A stretch of DNA of 32,942 nt from Bifidobacterium breve (GTDB lineage: Bacteria; Actinomycetota; Acidimicrobiia; Acidimicrobiales; Ilumatobacteraceae): contig CAMDER010000002.1 of the NCBI GenBank assembly GCA_945896935.1, forward strand, positions 1 through 32,942. The letters are read 5' to 3'. Below are positions 24,048 through 32,722 of this stretch, in pieces. Position numbers and translations under genes: made by a program. The notes under the pieces are model-generated. The model made no database searches. It was given only the letters and a program-made list of their open reading frames with translations, and was not told the DNA's origin. Each line of letters starts with the position of its first letter. The first letter of the stretch is position 1.

Positions 24048-24884
24048 TTATAGTCGGTGATTCTTTTGTATCTCGGTGGCGAGGCGCCCCCATTGGTGAA
24101 CGTCAAGTTCTTCAGGGCGGGATTCGGGAGATACGCCGGCTTGCGCAAAATTTTCTGGGGTCGCGATGGCAGCCAATGATCGACGCAACATTTTACGACG
24201 TTGTCCAAAACCAGTTCGAATCACCTTAAACAGTTGCTGTGGTTCAATATGTGGTCCAACTGCCGGGGTTTCGCGACGAGTGATTTCGATAATACTTGAT
24301 GTGACTTTTGGTCGCGGAATGAAAACACTTGGAGGAACATCGCCCAAGACGCGGGCAGTTGCCCAATAAGCAACTTTGACACTGATGGCACCGTAGTCGG
24401 AGGAGCCGACACTTGATGCCAAGCGAAGAGCAACTTCTTTTTGCACCATGACAACAAAGCGAGATATTTGTGGGATCGCATCGAGTAAATCTGCAACGAG
24501 TGGAGTGGCGACGTTGTAGGGCAAATTGGCAACGACTACGGCTTTACTGCCCGGTGGAATTAATTCGTTCCAATCGAGTTCAAGTGCGTCACCGACAACT
24601 ACCGAAACATTTGGCAGGTCTTTAACGACATCGCGTAGAACCGGAGCGATTCCATGATCAATTTCAATAGCCGTAATACGCGCTCCAGTTTCGGCGAGGG
24701 CAAGAGTAAGCGAACCAAGACCTGCACCAATTTCAACGACGTGATCATTGGCACTGACGTTTGCCATGCGGGCGATACGTCGAACTGTGTTGGGATCAGA
24801 AACGAAGTTTTGTCCGAAGGCGCGACGAGGTGCCAAGCCATGGCTCGCCAACAGCTCGGTGATATCGCGATGTGAATGGGTCAC
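24048..24884 (-). CDS. rsmA: 16S rRNA (adenine1518/1519-N6)-dimethyltransferase
   Basis: A 278-residue RsmA/KsgA, full length. It dimethylates two adjacent adenines in the 3' terminal helix of 16S rRNA late in 30S assembly; its loss gives kasugamycin resistance. Motifs are FGQNFVSD (23-30), the SAM-binding VEIGAGLGSLTLAL, VVGDALELDW, and the catalytic NLPYNVATPL. The C-terminal helical domain is present (QLFKVIRTGFGQRRKMLRRSL). The start is GTG at 24884, lying 8 bases after the envelope-protein gene. Confidence 0.96.
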   Translation of the reverse strand: MTHSHRDITELLASHGLAPRRAFGQNFVSDPNTVRRIARMANVSANDHVVEIGAGLGSLTLALAETGARITAIEIDHGIAPVLRDVVKDLPNVSVVVGDALELDWNELIPPGSKAVVVANLPYNVATPLVADLLDAIPQISRFVVMVQKEVALRLASSVGSSDYGAISVKVAYWATARVLGDVPPSVFIPRPKVTSSIIEITRRETPAVGPHIEPQQLFKVIRTGFGQRRKMLRRSLAAIATPENFAQAGVSPESRPEELDVHQWGRLATEIQKNHRL

Positions 24885-24892
24885 GAGTGATC

Positions 24893-25393
24893 TCAGAAAC
24901 TGATGTTCACGGGGACAGGCGCATCAATGAGATCGGCGAGCTCTAAGAAGACATCGGTATGAATCAAGATGATGTTGTTGCCGGGAAGGGCCTGAATTGA
25001 AACGTTGTTGCATTCAAGGCTGCGACCGTTATTGAGATTGGTGACCGTGATGATTGCGCCAATGAGTGCATGAGGTGTTGCGCACGGACGAAGTCCGAGC
25101 AAGTCACCCTGCCAACGAATATATGAAGCGGTGCCTTTGACGTTTGAACCAGATGGGGGTGCGGGCACGTTGACGGTGATGATTTCGGGGGCTTGTGAAG
25201 CGTTGTTTTCGGGAAGGAATGCGGGCTCGGCAGGTTCGGATTCAGTGGGGGCGACCGAGACGGCGGTCGCCAAGGTACTTGTGGTGTTCACCGAGGACGA
25301 TGAGTTGTTGCTCAATAGCAGGAATGCAGGAACCGCAATCAAGGTGATTACGGCGGCAACTACGAGGCGACGGCGTTCGGCGAGAGTCATCAT
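24893..25393 (-). CDS. Membrane-anchored or secreted protein with a double-psi-beta-barrel-like (RlpA/3D-type) domain
   Basis: A 166-residue protein with an N-terminal signal-anchor (VVAAVITLIAVPAFLLL, about residues 11-27), a Ser/Thr/Pro-rich linker (30-82), and a C-terminal domain of about 80 residues. The domain starts GTASYIRW (87-94), contains ITVTNLNNGRSLEC (115-128), and ends IILIHTDVFLELADLI...VPVNISF. This pattern (GxASYY, then VTNLxNGR, then I-DLS...-L) is that of RlpA-like double-psi barrels; I recognise it by motif only. It lies between tatD and ksgA, where other actinomycetes carry the resuscitation-promoting factor Rpf and firmicutes carry YabE, also a wall-acting protein. A cell-wall function is therefore likely. 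Start is ATG 25393, or the adjacent ATG 25390. Confidence 0.6.
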   Translation of the reverse strand: MMTLAERRRLVVAAVITLIAVPAFLLLSNNSSSSVNTTSTLATAVSVAPTESEPAEPAFLPENNASQAPEIITVNVPAPPSGSNVKGTASYIRWQGDLLGLRPCATPHALIGAIITVTNLNNGRSLECNNVSIQALPGNNIILIHTDVFLELADLIDAPVPVNISF

Positions 25394-25406
25394 CAGTGAA
25401 TTCAGG

Positions 25407-26186
25407 TTATGAAGTCAGTAGCGGGAACGCAATGCAGGCATTGTGCGTCGTGACACGGGCCATCTCAACAGGGTTGATGTGCTTCAAATCGGCGACATGT
25501 GTTCCGACCACGGCAACATTGGCTGGTTGATTGGTGCGACCACGGTGAGGGACTGGTGCCAGGTAAGGGCTGTCGGTCTCGACCAAGATGCGATCAAGTG
25601 GACACAGCGTGGCGGCTTCGGCGACGTCTTTGGCGGTCTTAAAAGTCACGATCCCAGAGAAACTCAAAAAAGCGCCGATATCTAAACATCGGCGCGCTTC
25701 ATCTGGCCCTCCGGTAAAGCAGTGAAAGATTGTTTGTTCTGGAGTGCCTTCAGCCTGCAAAATATCGAAGGTGTCATCCCATGCATCGCGAGTATGAATA
25801 ATGAGTGGCAAGTGATATTGGTGCGCTAATTGAATTTGCGCAGCGAATGCGATTTTTTGTTCGTCCCGCGCTGAATGCTCGTAGTAATAATCAAGTCCCG
25901 CTTCACCAATAGCGACAACACGGGGCGACGAAATAAGATTAAGAATTGTGTCAACGCCATGAACTGCTTCATGTGGGTGTAGTCCGACGCTGGCCCAGAC
26001 ATCGTCAAACTGATTCGCACATTCAATGGCCGCACGTGACGAATCTTCATCGCATCCCACGGTGATGAAGCGTGAAACTTTGGCGGCACGAGCATTTTCG
26101 AGAACGCCGATTGTGCCCCCGAGGTCTTTGGCACCTTCACCGCGATAGCGATCTTCGTCCAAATGGCAGTGAGTGTCGGTCCACAT
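25407..26186 (-). CDS. tatD: TatD-family metal-dependent DNase
   Basis: A 259-residue TIM-barrel hydrolase of standard length. The metal ligands are visible: DTHCHLD near the N-terminus, GEAGLDYYYEHS (about 96-107), IIHTRDAWDD, FHCFTGG, and ETDSPYLAPVPHRGRTNQP. TatD proteins are 3'-5' exonucleases and D-aminoacyl-tRNA-deacylase-like enzymes; the exact substrate in actinomycetes is open. The ATG at 26186 lies 18 bases after metG. The order metG-tatD-[wall protein]-ksgA is widely conserved. Confidence 0.95.
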   Translation of the reverse strand: MWTDTHCHLDEDRYRGEGAKDLGGTIGVLENARAAKVSRFITVGCDEDSSRAAIECANQFDDVWASVGLHPHEAVHGVDTILNLISSPRVVAIGEAGLDYYYEHSARDEQKIAFAAQIQLAHQYHLPLIIHTRDAWDDTFDILQAEGTPEQTIFHCFTGGPDEARRCLDIGAFLSFSGIVTFKTAKDVAEAATLCPLDRILVETDSPYLAPVPHRGRTNQPANVAVVGTHVADLKHINPVEMARVTTHNACIAFPLLTS

Positions 26187-26204
26187 AAAATTCTGCGAAC
26201 GTTT

Positions 26205-27737
26205 TCAGTCGAGTTTGCGACGGGGGAAGAGTGGTTCGCCTTTATCGATCGTTGCACCGCCGGGGTAGCCGCCCCACGTCACCGATGACGGCACGCGCTG
26301 ATCGCTGACTTGTCCAGGCATGCCGATTCGTTCCCAAATGGTTTGCATGGTGTCGGGGATTGCTGGTGAAGCAAGGATGCACACGATGCGCAGAGCTTCG
26401 AGCGCATCGCCCATCACTGCATCGACCTCTGGACCTGGTTCGGCTTTCCACGGTTCATTGTTTTCGAGGTGAGCATTAGTTGCTCGAATGAGTTGCCACG
26501 TTGCTTCAAGTGCTCGACTTGGTTGAACATCGGCCCAACGAGACATCGTTTCTGTGACCGCTTCGGCAGCAGCGCTCGCTAAAGGACTATCGGCACGTGG
26601 CGCTGGGGCAATGCCGTTGCACTTTTTGCCGACGACAGTTGCAACGCGGCTCAATAAGTTGCCAAGGTTGTTAGCAAGGTCAGAGTTATAACGACCAATA
26701 AGTCCTTCATAGGTGAAGTCACCATCGGCACCATACGGGGTTTCGGCAAGAACGTAATAACGGAATCCGTCGAGACCGATGTCGTCAATGAGTTCGAGTG
26801 GATTGACAACGTTGCCCGTTGTCTTTGACATTTTTTCGCCGCCGACAAGTAGCCAACCCCCGACCGCCCAACCCTTCGGTGGTTCGATGCCAGCCGACAT
26901 CAACATTGCCGGCCAATACACGCAGTGGAAGCGAATGATGTCTTTGCCGATGAGGTGATAATCAACAGGCCAATGTTTGTTGAAGTTGGCGTCGTCGGTT
27001 CCGTAACCAATAGCGGTGATGTAGTTCGCGAGCGCATCAAACCACACGTACGTGATGTGCTTGTCATCCCATGGCAATGGAATACCCCACGAGAAACTGG
27101 TGCGGCTAATACTGAAATCAAGAAGGCCTTGCTTAATAAAGCCAATGACTTCGTTCATGCGATAGTCGGGCACGATGCTGCTCGGATGATCGGCATACCA
27201 CTGCAGTAAGCGATCGCCATAGCGCGACAAACGGAAGAAGTAGTTCTCTTCTTCGACATGCTCAACGGGCTTTTTGTGGATCGGGCAATTTCCTTCAACA
27301 AGATCGTCTTCGGTGAAATACGCCTCACAAGGAACGCAGTACAACCCGCTGTACTTGTCGAGTTCAATATCTCCGTTGTCGTAACACGCTTGCAAGAGTT
27401 TTTGTACGCCGATGCGGTGACGCTGTTCGGTTGTGCGAATGAAGTCGTCATTGCTGATGTTGAGCTTCTTCCATGCATCAGCGAAAAGTGGTGCGATCGA
27501 ATCGGCAAAAGCAAGCGGTTCCATGCCAGCGGCATCGGCGGCCTGTTGAATTTTCAGGCCATGCTCATCGGTGCCGGTTAAGAAATGGACTTGATCACCA
27601 GTGAGGCGGTGCCAACGCGCGAGAGCATCGCCAATAATGGTGGTGTAAGCGTGGCCGAGGTGCGGCTTGGCGTTGACGTAATAGATCGGCGTCGTGGCAT
27701 AAAAGCCGTGTGACGAATTTTCAGAGGGTGTGACCAC
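26205..27737 (-). CDS. metG: Methionyl-tRNA synthetase
   Basis: A 510-residue class I aminoacyl-tRNA synthetase charging methionine to initiator and elongator tRNA. The HIGH motif reads HLGH (26-29) and the KMSKS loop reads KMSKT (302-306). A single zinc knuckle is seen in CVPC (Cys134, Cys137) and CPIH (Cys151, His154). There is no C-terminal tRNA-binding EMAP domain, as in the shorter bacterial enzymes. The start is GTG at 27737, with AAGG about seven bases upstream. It is divergent from the thioesterase gene and heads the tatD-ksgA-ispE group. Confidence 0.96.
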   Translation of the reverse strand: MVTPSENSSHGFYATTPIYYVNAKPHLGHAYTTIIGDALARWHRLTGDQVHFLTGTDEHGLKIQQAADAAGMEPLAFADSIAPLFADAWKKLNISNDDFIRTTEQRHRIGVQKLLQACYDNGDIELDKYSGLYCVPCEAYFTEDDLVEGNCPIHKKPVEHVEEENYFFRLSRYGDRLLQWYADHPSSIVPDYRMNEVIGFIKQGLLDFSISRTSFSWGIPLPWDDKHITYVWFDALANYITAIGYGTDDANFNKHWPVDYHLIGKDIIRFHCVYWPAMLMSAGIEPPKGWAVGGWLLVGGEKMSKTTGNVVNPLELIDDIGLDGFRYYVLAETPYGADGDFTYEGLIGRYNSDLANNLGNLLSRVATVVGKKCNGIAPAPRADSPLASAAAEAVTETMSRWADVQPSRALEATWQLIRATNAHLENNEPWKAEPGPEVDAVMGDALEALRIVCILASPAIPDTMQTIWERIGMPGQVSDQRVPSSVTWGGYPGGATIDKGEPLFPRRKLD

Positions 27738-27814
27738 GACCTTGAGGCTACGACCTCACTAGCGTTACTTTCATGTCAATTGAGGATCTGGGGAATGTTG
27801 TTGGGGAAGCCGAC

Positions 27815-28663
27815 ATGGCCGACCCTCGTTTCGAGTTTGATCGCGCTACCCAAATTTTTCGAGAGCAATCACTCGATAGTTCAGTGGCGTATTCAACCAA
27901 AGTGCATCCCGGCTGGGACATCATGGGCAACGCCAACGGGGGATATTTGTTGGCGTTAGTTGGACATGCCCTGTCGGATGCAACTGGACGACCCGATTGC
28001 ATCACCATTACCGCGCATTACCTAGCGCCGTGTCCGGCCGGAGACGCGCGTATCGTCGTGACGCCAGTGCGATCTGGTCGACGTTTTGCTACGGCAACGG
28101 CGTCATTGTTTTTGTTGACAGATGCGGGTGAAATAGAAATTATTCGGGTGCTGGCCACTTTGGGAGATCTCGCTCATGATCCGGGTGGACCGTCGCATAT
28201 GGATGAGCATTCAACGTTTCCACCGCGGGGATTGTTGCCATTTTCGCAATGCGTCGGCATGGCCGAATCGGCATCATCCAATTTTGCCTACATTCATGGT
28301 CGGCTCGGCACTCGAGCAAATCCTGGCGATATTCATTTCCGTGACGGCAAGAAATCTGGTCAGGCATTGATTCGCGGATGGTTTGCGTTTAACGATCAAC
28401 GTCCAATTGATACACGAGCGTTGTTGTTGGCAAGCGACGCATTTCCGCCATCAGTTTTCAATCTTGATTTACCGACTGCATGGGTGCCAACCATTGAAAT
28501 GACTGTGCATACTCGAGCGATTCCGGCACCAGGGCCGGTGGCGTGTATTTTTTCAACGCGGTTCGTACAAAATGGATTACTTGAAGAAGACGGCGAGATG
28601 TGGGATTCGCGAGGCGTCTTGGTGGCGCAAAGTCGCCAGATTGCATTAGCTCCGCGACAATAA
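27815..28663 (+). CDS. Acyl-CoA thioesterase family protein (double hotdog, TesB-like)
   Basis: A 282-residue protein with the features of actinobacterial TesB-like thioesterases: YSTKVHPGWDIMGNANGGYLLALVGHAL (N-terminal hotdog with the buried helix and NGGYL), ITITAHYLAPC, the central RGWFAFNDQRPIDTRALLLASDAFPPSVF, and MTVHTRAIPAPGPV near the end. It would hydrolyse acyl-CoA to free acid and CoA. The frame also has an ATG at 27773 (296 residues). I prefer 27815, since GGGGAAG lies about 6 bases upstream and MADPRFEFDRAT is the usual beginning; the 27773 start has no ribosome binding site. Its end overlaps the convergent HAD gene by 18 bases. Confidence 0.83.
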   Translation: MADPRFEFDRATQIFREQSLDSSVAYSTKVHPGWDIMGNANGGYLLALVGHALSDATGRPDCITITAHYLAPCPAGDARIVVTPVRSGRRFATATASLFLLTDAGEIEIIRVLATLGDLAHDPGGPSHMDEHSTFPPRGLLPFSQCVGMAESASSNFAYIHGRLGTRANPGDIHFRDGKKSGQALIRGWFAFNDQRPIDTRALLLASDAFPPSVFNLDLPTAWVPTIEMTVHTRAIPAPGPVACIFSTRFVQNGLLEEDGEMWDSRGVLVAQSRQIALAPRQ

Positions 28664-29554
28664 AAGTTGAGCAGCTTTGCGGTTGTCCTTGCGGCCAAGG
28701 GCAAGAATGCTGAAACAGAGTCCAAGCGCTAGACATATTTTCTTGGGCGAATAACGAAAGCGTGACTGCGAACGAATCCGCATGCCCGAAAATCGCACAA
28801 TGGGGTACGAACGCTCAAGGGCAATCTGTTCAAGTTCAGCATCTGGGTTAATAGCGACTGAGTATTTGGTTGATTCAAGCATCGGCAGGTCACTTGCTGC
28901 GTCGCTATATGAATAGCTGTGCGACAAGTCATAGCCGAGGTCACGGGCGAGTTCCATGATCGCCACAACCTTGCCACTTCCGTAGCAAAATGGGCCGATG
29001 ATCTCGCCGGTGTAACGCCCGTTGACAATTTCGCTTTTGGTTCCAATACCACCGGTCATTCCGAGTGCTGCTGCAAGTGGTTCAACGATTTCTGCAGGAG
29101 ATGCAGAAACGATGTACGTGGGACGGCCAGCGCGATGGTGTGAACGGATGATCTCGAGAGTTTCGGGTCGAACATTGGACACGATTTTCGGGATGACGTC
29201 AGCAGCAAGACTTTGAAGTGTCTGGGCATCTTGACCCTTGATTGCTCCCAAAATTCGTTGGCGCACCTTCAACGTTTTCCCATCAGTTGCTCCAGATGTT
29301 CGAAACGTCAATGCCTCCCAGGCGTCATGGAGTAACTGGTTCGTGCTGAGGTGCCCTGATTTCCAAGCAACACCAGCGAGAGTAAAAACCGAAGATCCAG
29401 GGATCATCGTGCGGTCAAGATCGAAAAACGCCGCACCTTGAATTGATGGGTCTTGATTCAGGTCGGGATCTGCTGGAATCTGATTGGTGACTCGTCGAGT
29501 GTCCACGCATTGATTAAGCCACAATCTGATGGACTTCAGTGGGAGGAAATCCAA
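28646..29554 (-). CDS. HAD-superfamily (IB, SerB-like) hydrolase
   Basis: A protein of up to 302 residues. HAD motif I is FFDLDRTMIPGSS (nucleophile Asp45, acid Asp47); motif II is TYIVSASPAEIVEPLA; motif III and IV are seen in GSGKVVAIMELA and YSYSDAASDLPMLE. The cap region (SGHLSTNQLLHDAWEALT) is that of the HAD-IB family, which includes phosphoserine and phospholipid-acyl phosphatases. A hydrophobic C-terminal segment (CLALGLCFSILALG) may tether it to the membrane. The start is uncertain: TTG 29554 gives the longest frame, and GTG 29506 is an alternative; neither has a clear ribosome binding site. It follows rsmI by 14 bases. Confidence 0.82.
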   Translation of the reverse strand: MDFLPLKSIRLWLNQCVDTRRVTNQIPADPDLNQDPSIQGAAFFDLDRTMIPGSSVFTLAGVAWKSGHLSTNQLLHDAWEALTFRTSGATDGKTLKVRQRILGAIKGQDAQTLQSLAADVIPKIVSNVRPETLEIIRSHHRAGRPTYIVSASPAEIVEPLAAALGMTGGIGTKSEIVNGRYTGEIIGPFCYGSGKVVAIMELARDLGYDLSHSYSYSDAASDLPMLESTKYSVAINPDAELEQIALERSYPIVRFSGMRIRSQSRFRYSPKKICLALGLCFSILALGRKDNRKAAQLLLSRS

Positions 29555-29568
29555 ATCGTTACTTGCGC

Positions 29569-30414
29569 TTAATCTGCAATTTTACGGCTGTTAGTTATTT
29601 CGACAGCCCGGTTGTAAGCCGACTTTTTTGGTACACCCAAAATGTGAGCGACTGCGGTCGCAGCATCTTTTGACGAGGCTCCACCTGCAAGTTCGGCAAT
29701 TAACAAGCGGTCAATGTCATCAGCAGTTGGCGGGGGAGAATCGGGGGCGCCTTGTACAACCAGGACAAATTCGCCCTGTGGTTCGTTGGTGCCGTAATGG
29801 TCGACGGCTTCGCCCAAAGTTCCGCGCCACACTTCTTCATGAATCTTGGTGAGTTCTCGACACACAGCAACTTGGCGTTCTGGGCCACACGCAACCGAAA
29901 GATCGACGAGGGTGCGATGTAGACGATGTGGGGCTTCGTACAAAATGACCGTGCGCCTTTGTATCGCAAGTTCATTGATGTGCGCGGCGCGCTCCTGGCC
30001 GCTGCGTGCAATAAAGCCGTCAAAGATAAATCGGTCGGTCGGTAGGCCGCTGATGATCAGTGCCATGATGAGAGCGGCCGGACCCGGGATGGCGCTCACG
30101 TTGTGTGCAGCATCAATGGCGGCGCGTACGAGACGCGAACCAGGATCACTGATCCCAGGTGTTCCTGCATCGGTGACCAAGCAAACGTCACGACCTTCGT
30201 TCAGTGCATCAAGCACTCGCGGAATTGCTGCATGTTCGGTGTGGTCATCGACGCGCATCAGGGTGGCTGCAATGCCGAGATTGTGCAGAAGCAAACCAGT
30301 GCGCCGGGTATCTTCGCAACATACCAAGCCAGCATTGGTGAGTGCTTCAATCGCGCGGGGCGAAATATCACCCATATTTCCAAGTGGAGTGGCTACCAAA
30401 ATGAGGTTGCTCAT
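29569..30414 (-). CDS. rsmI: 16S rRNA (cytidine1402-2'-O)-methyltransferase
   Basis: A 281-residue RsmI of the tetrapyrrole-methylase fold, standard length. It methylates the ribose of C1402 in the 30S P site. Motifs: LVATPLGNMGDISPRAIEAL at the N-terminus, CCEDTRRTGLLL, LVTDAGTPGISDPG, SAIPGPAALIMAL, and LYEAPHRLHRTL. The C-terminal helical domain (ASSKDAATAVAHILGVPKKSAYNRAVEI) is complete. The ATG at 30414 overlaps the stop of the DUF192 gene by 4 bases (ATGA), indicating coupled translation. Confidence 0.96.
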   Translation of the reverse strand: MSNLILVATPLGNMGDISPRAIEALTNAGLVCCEDTRRTGLLLHNLGIAATLMRVDDHTEHAAIPRVLDALNEGRDVCLVTDAGTPGISDPGSRLVRAAIDAAHNVSAIPGPAALIMALIISGLPTDRFIFDGFIARSGQERAAHINELAIQRRTVILYEAPHRLHRTLVDLSVACGPERQVAVCRELTKIHEEVWRGTLGEAVDHYGTNEPQGEFVLVVQGAPDSPPPTADDIDRLLIAELAGGASSKDAATAVAHILGVPKKSAYNRAVEITNSRKIAD

Positions 30415-30800
30415 CGTGACGTCGGTTCGTTGTCGTCGTTTGTGTTGTGGTTGTTATCGCTATCGCGCACTTCAATTTTGTTGCCGACGTTGATGCCCCA
30501 GCGTGCAAATGCTCCTTTTTCGGCTTCGATCACTGTCCGTGCATGCCACACAGGCGCACCAAGTCGCATCTTGTGCATGTGCACAGTTTTGATGACATTG
30601 CCATCGGCATCGAGATATGCGACATCAATTGGAACGCGCATACCAAACGTATGCACCCAACGACAGTTAGGTATAACGAAGGCACCCTCGATGCGGGTTT
30701 TTCCGGATAGTCCTTTGCGACGAGTCGCACGATCGTTAGCAATGTCGGCACTTGCTAATACGCGTCCATCAGTGACGAGCCACGCTGAATGTGCTGTCAT
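30411..30800 (-). CDS. DUF192 domain protein
   Basis: A 129-residue protein consisting of one DUF192 domain: NDRATRRKGLSGKTRIEGAF, then WVHTFGMRVPIDVAYLDADG, then VIEAEKGAFARWGINVGNKIEV. The HTFGMRVPIDVAYLD core is the family signature. Unlike many members, it has no signal peptide, so it is probably cytoplasmic; the function of the family is unknown. It has a near-perfect ribosome binding site AAGGAGG about 7 bases before the ATG at 30800, and starts a unit with rsmI. The C-terminus is Asn- and Asp-rich. Confidence 0.9.
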   Translation of the reverse strand: MTAHSAWLVTDGRVLASADIANDRATRRKGLSGKTRIEGAFVIPNCRWVHTFGMRVPIDVAYLDADGNVIKTVHMHKMRLGAPVWHARTVIEAEKGAFARWGINVGNKIEVRDSDNNHNTNDDNEPTSR

Positions 30801-30857
30801 GACTCGCCTCCTTGATTGTGCAGTAATCGGCTCGTGAAAGTTGAAACTGAGACAAAT

Positions 30858-31946
30858 TTAGACGTTGAAGCGGAACTCCATCACGTCACCGTCTTCAGGG
30901 TGGTATTCCTTGCCTTCAATGCGAATTTTGCCCACGTCTTTGGCTTTGTTCCAGGCACCAATCTCGAGCAGTTCATCCCAGTGGATCACTTCTGCCTTAA
31001 TGAAGCCACGCTGGAAGTCGGTGTGGATACGGCCGGCGCATTCGGGTGCGCTTGAACCGGCATAAAAGGTCCAGGCACGAGTTTCTTTTTCTCCTGTTGT
31101 GAAATAAGTACGTAGTCCAAGCAAGTGGTAGGCGCTGCGCACCATACGGAACAATGCGCCCTCGCCAAGTCCGAAACCTTCAAGCATTTCGGCGCGCTCG
31201 ACCGGATCAACGATTGTCGCTGCTTCGGCTTCAAGTTGCACACACATACCGATGACTTCAACGTTGGCGCCAGCAGTTGAAAATTCATCGCGCACGATTT
31301 TTTCAACATCCGGAATTTTGTCAAGTTCGTTTTCGCCGACATTCACAACGGCGAGTACAGAACGGTTGGTCAATAAGAAATATGGCTTGAGCGTTTCGCT
31401 CCACTCTTCCTTGAGTCCAGCACGATACAAGGGGAGTCCTTGGCTGAGCGCGTCGTAAGCGGCCTGCAATGCCTCAAGTTCGCCGGCGGCGGTTTTATCA
31501 AGTTTGGCTTGGCGGGTCGCTTGGTTGAGTCGCTTCTCAACAGTTTCAAGGTCGGCCAATGCAAGTTCAATTTCAACAACGCGTAAGTGCTCGAGCGGAT
31601 CGGACGGACCAGGCACATCATCATCTTCAAAAGCGCGCAAGACAAGAACAATTGCATCGACTTCACGAATGTTGGCCAAGAACTTGTTGCCGAGGCCTTC
31701 GCCTTTGCTGGCGCCCTCAACGAGCCCACCAATGTCAACAACTTGAACCGAAGCATGGATCAGCGATTTGGTTTTAGACATGACACCGATTCGGTCAAGT
31801 CGATCATCGGGGACCTTGGCGACTCCGATATTGGGATCTTTGGTCGCAAAGGCGTACGGGGCAGCAAGTGCGCCTCCGCCAGTGAGAGCGTTGTACAGCG
31901 AACTTTTGCCCGCGTTGGGGAGACCGACTAATCCGAAGCGTTCCAT
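30858..31946 (-). CDS. ychF: Ribosome-binding ATPase YchF (Obg-like)
   Basis: A 362-residue YchF/OLA1-family ATPase, the family's usual length. Walker A is GLPNAGKSSLYNAL (most members have NVGKST), G3-like is VDIGGLVEGASKGEGLGNKFL, followed by REVDAIVLVLRAF; a coiled-coil helical arm follows (ETVEKRLNQATRQAKLDK), and the C-terminal TGS domain is seen in RAWTFYAGSSAPECAG and HPEDGDVMEFRFNV. It binds ribosomes and affects translation and stress responses. The frame opens at 31970, but MERFGLVGLPNAGKSS at ATG 31946 matches the family start. TAGCCT lies about 10 bases before this ATG, so leaderless transcription is possible. Confidence 0.96.
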   Translation of the reverse strand: MERFGLVGLPNAGKSSLYNALTGGGALAAPYAFATKDPNIGVAKVPDDRLDRIGVMSKTKSLIHASVQVVDIGGLVEGASKGEGLGNKFLANIREVDAIVLVLRAFEDDDVPGPSDPLEHLRVVEIELALADLETVEKRLNQATRQAKLDKTAAGELEALQAAYDALSQGLPLYRAGLKEEWSETLKPYFLLTNRSVLAVVNVGENELDKIPDVEKIVRDEFSTAGANVEVIGMCVQLEAEAATIVDPVERAEMLEGFGLGEGALFRMVRSAYHLLGLRTYFTTGEKETRAWTFYAGSSAPECAGRIHTDFQRGFIKAEVIHWDELLEIGAWNKAKDVGKIRIEGKEYHPEDGDVMEFRFNV

Positions 31947-32002
31947 GACGCTAGGCAGGCTACCGACCACCGCACTCGGTCAAGGCATCCACACAGTTGA
32001 AC

Positions 32003-32653
32003 ATGAAACTCAACTCTTTAGTCATGACGACAATCGCCTCAATCTTTGGACTGCTGACTGTTGCACAGATCAGTGCGGAGCGGCCAGTGCTTGCTGAACC
32101 TCAGCCGTGTGTGACATATCAAATTGAAGGCACGATTGATGCCCCTGAGACCTTGTCCCTTGACCAAAAGCGTGAGGCCAAGGTGTACGTGCATTTTGGC
32201 GACAAGCCATTAGCGCGTCACCAAGTTTTCGCGAGTTTTACGGGAGCGTTGGGTGAGATTTTGGGCGAACCAGTCTTGCTCGTGACTGATGAGTCGGGCC
32301 GAGCAACCGTTGAAGTGCTTCAAGGTGCAACCAGCGTTGCGTTTATGACCGAAAGTCCAGCCCCAGAGAACTGCTCGGCGAGCATCGGGGTGGAGCGAGA
32401 ACCAGTGATTGTTGCTGCAACAATTCCGGTTCAACCCTCGGTAGATGGACCAGTTGGGCAAAACAATTCGGTGACGTACGACGAAATTTCGGGGCCAGTC
32501 GTCGAGCCCAAGATTTCCGAACTGTCGTTCGAAGTTACCGAACTTGCCCACACCGGACCGATTTCACGAGGGGTTTTGGCAGTATCGGTGGTTGTCGCCG
32601 GAGCAGGAATTGGGTTTGGACTGGGTCGGGGACGTCGGTTTGTACGGGGGTGA
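32003..32653 (+). CDS. Secreted protein with C-terminal LAxTG sortase signal
   Basis: A 216-residue exported protein. An N-terminal signal peptide (LVMTTIASIFGLLTVAQISA, then PVLA as likely cleavage site) is followed by a beta-rich region of about 100 residues (YQIEGTIDAPETLSLDQ, KVYVHFGDKPLARHQVFASF, LLVTDESGRATVEV) that looks like an Ig-like or invasin-type surface domain. The C-terminus has ELAHTG (LAHTG at residues 181-185), then a hydrophobic stretch (GVLAVSVVVAGAGIGFGLG) and a basic tail (RGRRFVRG): the tripartite sorting signal. LAxTG is preferred by class E sortases of actinomycetes. No sortase gene lies in the window. The ATG at 32003 is preferred over the TTG at 31997. It is divergent from ychF. 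Confidence 0.7.
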   Translation: MKLNSLVMTTIASIFGLLTVAQISAERPVLAEPQPCVTYQIEGTIDAPETLSLDQKREAKVYVHFGDKPLARHQVFASFTGALGEILGEPVLLVTDESGRATVEVLQGATSVAFMTESPAPENCSASIGVEREPVIVAATIPVQPSVDGPVGQNNSVTYDEISGPVVEPKISELSFEVTELAHTGPISRGVLAVSVVVAGAGIGFGLGRGRRFVRG

Positions 32654-32722
32654 AGGTAAAAGTTTTGGTTTCATGTCCGCTCGAGTTCGTTCTGGCGACT
32701 CGGGCTGTAGGCTCTTATACCT

